Origin: Pseudomonadota bacterium
GTDB taxonomy: Bacteria; Pseudomonadota; Alphaproteobacteria; Rhodospirillales; 2-02-FULL-58-16
DNA: 10,209 bases
Direction of reading: 5' to 3'
NCBI GenBank assembly: GCA_022572335.1
Contig: JACZWD010000086.1
Span: forward strand, 1 to 10,209
Part shown: one piece after another, positions 6,706-10,209 of the stretch
Layout of the letters: the number at the start of each line of letters is the position of its first letter
How positions within the stretch are numbered: the first letter of the stretch is position 1
Notes under the pieces: generated by a model
The model's database searches: none
The model's input: the letters and a program-made list of their open reading frames with translations, nothing else
What the model was told of the DNA's origin: nothing
Made by a program: the position numbers and the translations under genes

Positions 6706-6852
6706 CGCCCACTTATCGCCGTCCGCAAATACAAAAACGCCGCGTCCGTATTGCTCGCCGTCCTTCCAGTCGCCCTCGTATCTGGCGCCGCTCGCCCACA
6801 CCTCAACACCGCGTCCGTGCTGCCTGCCGTCTCTGTATAGTCGTCCGCATTC
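6703..6852 (-). pseudogene. 3' remnant of a MORN-repeat protein gene
   Basis: Reading the minus strand from 6852 to a TGA at 6703-6705 gives 49 codons with two MORN-type repeats: RLYRDGRQHGRGVEVW and RYEGDWKDGEQYGRGVFVF, followed by ADGDKWA and the stop. The YEGDW...G...GRG spacing is the MORN signature; such repeats mediate membrane or protein contacts in many unrelated proteins. An in-frame TAG lies immediately upstream (6853-6855) and there is no start codon, so this is a truncated gene rather than a functional one. It is richer in GC than the rest of the island. It overlaps a hairpin at its end. Confidence 0.65.
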
Positions 6853-6929
6853 CTACTGTGTGCGTCGTGTGTTCATTCGTCTAATGTTTTTTGGGTTTAT
6901 GATCTCCTTAATTCTTGCGCCCTTTAGCG

Positions 6930-7012
6930 TTATTCGATCTTGTAGTTTTTCCAGTATGCCTTTGCCGTTTCGTCCTTAGCAGCAGCTCTAATAGCGTCTA
7001 ACACTTCATTCT
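6930..7012 (-). pseudogene. Out-of-frame 3' continuation of the membrane-protein gene
   Basis: This stretch encodes EKNEVLDAIRAAAKDETAK then AYWKNYKIE and a TAA, with a charged, helix-like composition. It has no start codon of its own (a TAA lies just upstream in the same frame) and begins exactly where the preceding frame breaks down. Best explained as the severed C-terminus of the gene above. Confidence 0.45.
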
Positions 7013-7300
7013 TTTCTTATTTCCTATTTTTTTAATATTTGATTTTAGGATTTCTTCAATTACGACTGTACCAACAACAGCAGCAACACTGTCTTTACCA
7101 CCAAAAAGAAACCTGACGAGAGGGTAAAGAAAAAAGCAAGGACAAGCAGTCAATATAAGGAACGCGCCAAACCAATTTTCTTTCGTTATAAGAAAAATGC
7201 CAACTGGCAGACAAAAAAAGCCAAGAAAATAAAACAGAGAAGACTTTATTCGTTCAGTTTTATTTCCACGTAATGTCTCTACTGTTTCATATATTTTCAA
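6998..7300 (-). CDS. Hypothetical two-helix membrane protein, probably frameshifted
   Basis: Not recognised. The 100-residue frame has two hydrophobic segments, about 21-38 and 43-66, then a lysine-rich tail. The start would be TTG at 7300, with AAAGG seven bases before it; no ATG is available. The frame is actually open 18 codons further upstream (to a TGA at 7355-7357) with protein-like text. At the 3' end, the other frame continues protein-like as NEVLDAIRAAAKDETAKAYW and KNYKIE to a TAA at 6930-6932. One extra A in the A-rich run near 7008-7015 would join them into a protein of about 125 residues. I therefore suspect a recent single-base deletion. Base use is strikingly AT-rich compared with the flanking chromosome. 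Confidence 0.5.
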   Translation of the reverse strand: MKIYETVETLRGNKTERIKSSLFYFLGFFCLPVGIFLITKENWFGAFLILTACPCFFLYPLVRFLFGGKDSVAAVVGTVVIEEILKSNIKKIGNKKRMKC

Positions 7301-7399
7301 ATCAGTGACCTTTGCGTTCCAAACAGCGTAGTGCGCCTTGTTCTCAACCTGCTGTCAGCGTCCTTCCGCCAATGCCGTTGTCGTTGCCAATTCCCCAGC

Positions 7400-7433
7400 A
7401 AAAAAAGCCGCTCAGCGTCTCCGCCAAGCAGCT
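7400..7433 (-). terminator. Intrinsic terminator of the small secreted-protein gene
   Basis: On the minus strand the 5' arm at 7427-7433 (AGCTGCT) pairs with the 3' arm at 7406-7412 (AGCGGCT), with one wobble. An inner GCG/CGC stem closes a GAGA loop, and a run of seven Ts (7400-7406) follows. It begins about 10 bases after the stop of the 139-residue gene. Part of the hairpin is also one copy of a direct repeat. Confidence 0.7.
7402..7424. repeat. 23-bp direct repeat, copy 1 (downstream of the secreted-protein gene)
   Basis: Bases 7402-7424 are identical to 7881-7903. The repeats bracket the 139-residue gene. This copy contributes the T tract, one arm and the loop of the terminator at 7400-7433. 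Confidence 0.85.
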
Positions 7434-7442
7434 TCTCTTTAA

Positions 7443-7862
7443 TCAATCCATCCTCTCACACTCATATTTTGGACGAGAGACAATAGTGTCGAAATCTATA
7501 ATCCCACCAAACGTCTCGTTTCTCATTCTGAGTTTTGAAAAATCAAAATCAAAAACATAAACTGGGGAATTTAGCTCCGCATCGTCTCCAACCGCAAAAG
7601 CAACAGCCCTCAGCTTGTTTTTAGATGCCCAAATCGTTTTCCATTCGCCATATCCCTTCGTCAATGGATATTTTAGCTCCAAGTCCTCATCAATCGTTAT
7701 TTTGTTAAATTCCGTATCTAACCTCACTACAAATCTTGTTATAAAAACTTTTTTGTTATTCTCAACAACCCATCGCCTACATTCCATTACTTTTTCATCC
7801 GCTTGCGCTGCGCTTCCCCAAGCCACCAGCGCCGCCATCAGCACGCCCAAAACTTTCGCCAT
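7443..7862 (-). CDS. Hypothetical small secreted protein
   Basis: Not recognised. The 139-residue product has a clear signal peptide: Lys3, a hydrophobic core VLGVLMAALVAWG, and a likely type I cleavage after AQA at residue 21. The mature part of about 118 residues is rich in beta-type segments and aromatic residues (EWKTIWAS at 73-80, VYVFDFDFSKL at 101-111) and has only two cysteines, Cys28 and Cys136, which could form a disulfide closing the domain. No catalytic motif stands out. The ATG at 7862 has GGGAGG just upstream. It lies within the AT-rich island between identical 23-bp repeats and has its own terminator. A function cannot be assigned; export to the periplasm is the only firm inference. 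Confidence 0.75.
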   Translation of the reverse strand: MAKVLGVLMAALVAWGSAAQADEKVMECRRWVVENNKKVFITRFVVRLDTEFNKITIDEDLELKYPLTKGYGEWKTIWASKNKLRAVAFAVGDDAELNSPVYVFDFDFSKLRMRNETFGGIIDFDTIVSRPKYECERMD

Positions 7863-7880
7863 CGCGAACCTCCCGCGACG

Positions 7881-7903
7881 AAAAAGCCGCTCAGCGTCTC
7901 CGC
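7881..7903. repeat. 23-bp direct repeat, copy 2 (between rpsD and the secreted-protein gene)
   Basis: Identical to 7402-7424. In minus-strand sense it follows rpsD and precedes the 139-residue gene. It keeps the GCG-GAGA-CGC loop and a T run, but the matching 5' arm of a full terminator hairpin is missing, so it looks like half of the terminator seen at the other copy. Confidence 0.85.
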
Positions 7904-7956
7904 TTCTCTGTTGCCACTACTGCGACGCCTCTCAGCAGCGCATCTGGTGATAGCGG

Positions 7957-8571
7957 TTAACGCGAGTAGAACTCGATCACCAGGTTGGGCTCCATCTGCA
8001 CCGGGTAGGGCACGTCGGCCAGCTTCGGCGCCCGCACGTAGGTGCCCCGCATCTTCTTGACGTCCACGTCCACGTAGTCGGGGAGGTCCCGTTCCGGCGA
8101 CTCGATGGCCTCCAGCACCAGGGGCAGCTCGCGGGACTTCTCCTTGACCTCGATGACGTCGCCGTCGCTCACCAGATAGGACGGGATATTGACCCGCTTG
8201 CCGTTGACCCTGATGTGGCCGTGGTTGACGAACTGGCGCGCGGCAAAGACGGTGGGCACGAACTTCATGCGGTAGACCACCGCGTCCAGGCGGCGCTCCA
8301 GGATGGCGATGAGGTTTTCCGACGTGTCGCCGCGCCGGCGCACGGCTTCTTGGTAGTAGCGGCGGAAGCGGCGCTCGCTGATGTTGCCGTAATAGCCCTT
8401 GAGCTTCTGCTTGGCCATCAGCTGGGTGCCGTAGTCGGATGCCTTGCGGCGGCGCTGGCCGTGCTCGCCGGGACGGTAATCGCGGATGGTGACGGGACTT
8501 TTCGGACGGCCCCAGAGGTTGACGCCGAGGCGGCGGTTGATCTTGTACTTGGCCTTGATGCGTTTGGTCAT
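7957..8571 (-). CDS. rpsD: 30S ribosomal protein S4
   Basis: A primary 16S rRNA-binding protein that nucleates assembly of the small-subunit body and contributes to decoding accuracy. The 204-residue product has the expected N-terminal region (TKRIKAKYKINRRLGVNLWG, then GEHGQRRRK), the linker KLKGYYGNISERRFRRYY, and the S4 RNA-binding domain around 93-145, with RRLDAVVYRMKF and RQFVNHGHIRVNGKRVNIPS. The C-terminus ends VIEFYSR. It is intact, but its final 53 codons also exist as a second copy at 6509-6671, so the present 3' end was probably brought in with the island. The stop here is TAA rather than the TGA of the displaced copy. It is transcribed alone from a strong promoter, as commonly seen in alphaproteobacteria where rpsD sits outside the large ribosomal operons. 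Confidence 0.98.
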   Translation of the reverse strand: MTKRIKAKYKINRRLGVNLWGRPKSPVTIRDYRPGEHGQRRRKASDYGTQLMAKQKLKGYYGNISERRFRRYYQEAVRRRGDTSENLIAILERRLDAVVYRMKFVPTVFAARQFVNHGHIRVNGKRVNIPSYLVSDGDVIEVKEKSRELPLVLEAIESPERDLPDYVDVDVKKMRGTYVRAPKLADVPYPVQMEPNLVIEFYSR

Positions 8572-8624
8572 CGGCGTTCACCCGTTGACTGGGTTGGTGT
8601 TGTCCCGATAGGTCCAAGGGGACG

Positions 8625-8639
8625 GGGCGCGTGGCGCCC
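8625..8639 (-). promoter_or_regulatory. Hairpin in the rpsD leader
   Basis: GGGCGC and GCGCCC pair around a 3-base loop within the roughly 85-base leader between the promoter and the rpsD start. S4 represses its own synthesis through leader structures in some bacteria, but nothing here identifies such a site specifically. Confidence 0.25.
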
Positions 8640-8663
8640 GCGTTCTCGGGAATGCGGCGGCGG

Positions 8664-8691
8664 AGTATACGCCCTGGCCGCCCGAAGTCAA
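8664..8691 (-). promoter_or_regulatory. Promoter of rpsD
   Basis: On the minus strand TTGACT (8691-8686) and TATACT (8669-8664) are 16 bases apart, near the sigma-70 consensus. It lies in the 148-bp gap between the HNH gene and rpsD and would give a leader of about 85 bases. Confidence 0.75.
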
Positions 8692-8719
8692 TTTCCGGGG
8701 ATGCCCGCGCCAACAGGCC

Positions 8720-9301
8720 TCAGGAGGATTCCAGCTCGGTGTCCCAGTACAGGAAGTCGCGCCAGCTCTGGTGCAGGTAGTTGGGCGGAAAGGCGCGGCC
8801 GTTTTCCAGCAGCTCGAAGTTGGTCGGCTCGTACGGCGGGCGCAGCGGAAAGACCCGCGATTCCCTCGACAGGCGGTGGCCCTTGCGCAGGTTGCACGGC
8901 GCGCAGGCCGTCACCACGTTGTCCCACACGGTGGAGCCGCCGCGCGAGCGCGGAACCACGTGATCGAAGGTCAGGACCTCGGTCTGGAAGGGGCCGCCGC
9001 AGTACTGGCAGGCGAAGCGGTCGCGCAGGAACACGTTGAACCGGGTGAAGGCCGGCCGCCGCGACATGGGAATGTAGTGCTTGAGCGAAATCACGCTGGG
9101 CAGGCGCATCGCCATACTGGGCGAGTGCACGTAGCGTTCGTATTCCGACACCACGTTGACGCGCTCGAGAAACACCGCCTTGATCGCGTCCTGCCACGGC
9201 CACAGGGACAGCGGGAAATAGCTCAACGGCCGGAAATCGGCATTGAGGACCAGGGTCGGACAGGTTTCAATCGCCAGAGACAATCGTGTTCTCCCAGTCA
9301 A
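8720..9301 (-). CDS. HNH endonuclease-domain protein
   Basis: A 193-residue HNH protein of the stand-alone type common in proteobacteria; such proteins have a metal-dependent nuclease fold, but their cellular target is usually unknown. Residues 14-60 hold the conserved N-terminal part (CPTLVLNADFRPLSYFPLSL). The HNH domain follows, with zinc-knuckle cysteines CQYC (98-101) and CAPC (133-136), the catalytic pair in FDHVVPRSRGG (Asp113-His114), Asn127 in VWDNVVTAC, and NLRKG. A proline-rich tail ends FLYWDTELESS. The start taken is TTG at 9301, because no ATG occurs before residue 63, well inside the conserved part; another TTG lies six codons later. The promoter is unusually close to either start. 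Confidence 0.85.
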   Translation of the reverse strand: MTGRTRLSLAIETCPTLVLNADFRPLSYFPLSLWPWQDAIKAVFLERVNVVSEYERYVHSPSMAMRLPSVISLKHYIPMSRRPAFTRFNVFLRDRFACQYCGGPFQTEVLTFDHVVPRSRGGSTVWDNVVTACAPCNLRKGHRLSRESRVFPLRPPYEPTNFELLENGRAFPPNYLHQSWRDFLYWDTELESS

Positions 9302-9309
9302 GGGCGCGG

Positions 9310-9338
9310 AGAATACACCGATACTTGTTTTTTGCCAA
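9310..9338 (-). promoter_or_regulatory. Promoter of the HNH gene
   Basis: On the minus strand TTGGCA (9338-9333) and TATTCT (9315-9310) are 17 bases apart. Transcription would begin about 7 bases after the -10 box, only a few bases before the TTG at 9301, implying a leaderless or near-leaderless mRNA unless translation starts further inside. Confidence 0.55.
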
Positions 9339-9376
9339 TGATCCCGCGCCCCGCCCCGGGCGCGGCGCGGTGATGG

Positions 9377-10048
9377 CTATGCGCTGCCCGCGCCGAACAG
9401 GCCGGCGACGAAGGCCACGCCCAGGCGCACCCCGTCGTCGTCGATGCCGTGGCCCAGGCCCGGGCAAACGTGGGACTCCACCGGGATGCCGGCCGCCTCC
9501 AGTCCCGCCACCGCCGCCGGCAGCGCGTGGACGGGAATGACCGGGTCCGCGTCGCCGTGAACGAGCAGCACCGGCGGCCGCGAGCGCACCTCGCCGGCCA
9601 ACGCCTCGGCGCCCGCCAGCATGCCCGAGTAGCCGACGATGCCGGCCAGGGGCCGTGCCCGCCTGAGCCCCACGTGCAGGGCCATCATCGTGCCCTGGGA
9701 AAAGCCGATGAGGACCAGGCGGTCCTCGCCCAGGCCGTGCTCGGCCAGCCGGGCGTCGATGAAGGCGTCGAGGATGGGCGCCGCGGCCTGGACACCGGCC
9801 AGCCGGGCCTCGGGCGTGGAGTCGCGGAGGCTGAACCACTGGTAGCCGACAGGCGCCATGTCGAAGGAATACGGCGCATGGGGCGAGAGGAACAGGGCGC
9901 CCGGAAGGGCGCCTTGGAAACGGGGCGCCAGCCCGATCAGGTCGTTGCCGTCGGCGCCGACGCCGTGCACGAGAATGGCCAGTTGCCGCGGCGCGCCCCC
10001 GGACGCGGGGGCAAGGCTGGGGCCGTCGAGGCGTGGAAGCTCGGACAT
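9377..10048 (-). CDS. Alpha/beta-hydrolase, phospholipase/carboxylesterase family
   Basis: A 223-residue serine esterase of the YpfH/carboxylesterase-2 (dienelactone hydrolase-like) family, expected to hydrolyse small acyl esters in the cytosol; no signal peptide is seen. The oxyanion-hole region reads ILVHGVGADGNDLIGLA (25-41), followed by SPHAPY (55-60). The nucleophile is Ser117 in GFSQG, with Asp168 in HGDADPVIP and His200 in GLGHGID completing a full catalytic triad at the usual spacing. The start chosen is the ATG at 10048, preceded by AAGGA; an in-frame ATG at 10078 would add ten residues without family similarity or a ribosome site. The substrate cannot be told from sequence. Confidence 0.9.
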   Translation of the reverse strand: MSELPRLDGPSLAPASGGAPRQLAILVHGVGADGNDLIGLAPRFQGALPGALFLSPHAPYSFDMAPVGYQWFSLRDSTPEARLAGVQAAAPILDAFIDARLAEHGLGEDRLVLIGFSQGTMMALHVGLRRARPLAGIVGYSGMLAGAEALAGEVRSRPPVLLVHGDADPVIPVHALPAAVAGLEAAGIPVESHVCPGLGHGIDDDGVRLGVAFVAGLFGAGSA

Positions 10049-10088
10049 GGGGTCCTTATACCAAGGGTCGCTGATCATGACCCATAGA

Positions 10089-10185
10089 GATCGCGTAGGC
10101 GGCTCGTCGGGCAGGAGGAAAGTTGCAGGCGATGCGGTGCATCGTCAAAACTTTTCGACGCCCTCCGACGGGCCGCATACGCGAC
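10089..10185 (+). repeat. Structured multi-stem repeat, copy 2
   Basis: Same architecture as 279-378. The outer helix pairs 10091-10110 with 10165-10184 (20 positions, one G-A mismatch, one wobble). The middle helix pairs about 10118-10124 with 10149-10155. The inner hairpin pairs 10128-10135 with 10139-10146 around GGT. The 3' strand again has GACGCCCTCC (10157-10166). The outer and middle helices differ in sequence from copy 1 but remain paired. It lies just upstream of the esterase gene, on the opposite strand sense. Confidence 0.8.
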
Positions 10186-10209
10186 CGGAACGGCGGCTTA
10201 CCAAGGCTT

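Noticed and set aside
6509..6712. Separate 67-residue gene with an S4-like tail
   Set aside because: The first 14 codons come from the hairpin and junction, and the rest is a displaced rpsD end without the RNA-binding domain. It is not a plausible functional protein.
6672..7959. Intact insertion sequence or prophage
   Set aside because: No transposase, integrase or phage structural gene can be read on either strand, so only an island or remnant is supportable.
7950..7965. GTTAAC-containing sequence as an integron attC or core site
   Set aside because: Only a short match around the rpsD stop; no paired R'/R'' boxes with the expected hairpin, and no integron integrase.
1..10209. CRISPR arrays, tRNA or rRNA genes
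   Set aside because: No regularly spaced short repeats, no tRNA cloverleaf with the TTCGAATC-type arm, and no rRNA-like sequence were seen.

Overview
The window reads as one piece of a high-GC alphaproteobacterial chromosome, most like Rhodospirillales. This rests on gene content and order (efp end, purC-purS-purQ-purL, an IbaG-type bolA, monothiol grxD, convergent rpsD), on promoters with CTATAT-like -10 boxes, and on palindromic intergenic repeats I associate from memory with that class. No species can be named from sequence alone.

Layout. 1-249 is the 3' end of efp. 250-629 holds no gene but is packed with structured repeats: a 100-bp multi-stem element (279-378), a nested hairpin (415-449) and a MITE-like element with terminal inverted repeats (456-593). 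A TANGO2/NRDE-family gene follows (630-1400). Next is a purine block on the plus strand: a promoter, purC, purS (GTG start), a 251-bp gap with a large foldable inverted repeat, then purQ overlapping purL by 4 bp. PurS, PurQ and PurL together form FGAM synthetase (step 4), and PurC carries out the later SAICAR step. A new sigma-70-like promoter then precedes bolA and grxD, a two-gene iron-sulfur/redox pair closed by a strong intrinsic terminator.

From 6509 onward everything lies on the minus strand. The intact rpsD (7957-8571) is followed downstream, in its own direction, by a visibly AT-rich stretch of about 1.25 kb. Beyond that stretch lies a second copy of the last 160 coding bp of rpsD (6512-6671). 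The two copies differ at 7 positions, all third codon positions, and only one changes an amino acid (Glu/Asp). The simplest reading is a small genomic island that replaced the 3' end of rpsD with its own version and pushed the old end downstream. Inside are a small secreted protein of unknown function, a frameshifted two-helix membrane protein, and the tail of a MORN-repeat gene ending in a 12-bp perfect hairpin. No integrase or transposase is visible. Upstream of rpsD lie an HNH endonuclease gene, with a promoter almost on top of its start, and an alpha/beta-hydrolase esterase.

The last ~120 bp (10089-10185) contain a second copy of the structured element found after efp. The two copies share loops and a central hairpin while their outer 20-bp helices differ in sequence but keep pairing through compensatory changes. 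That is the strongest sign of an unrecognised structured RNA or repeat family here. The rpsD 3'-end replacement is the strongest sign of mobile DNA.
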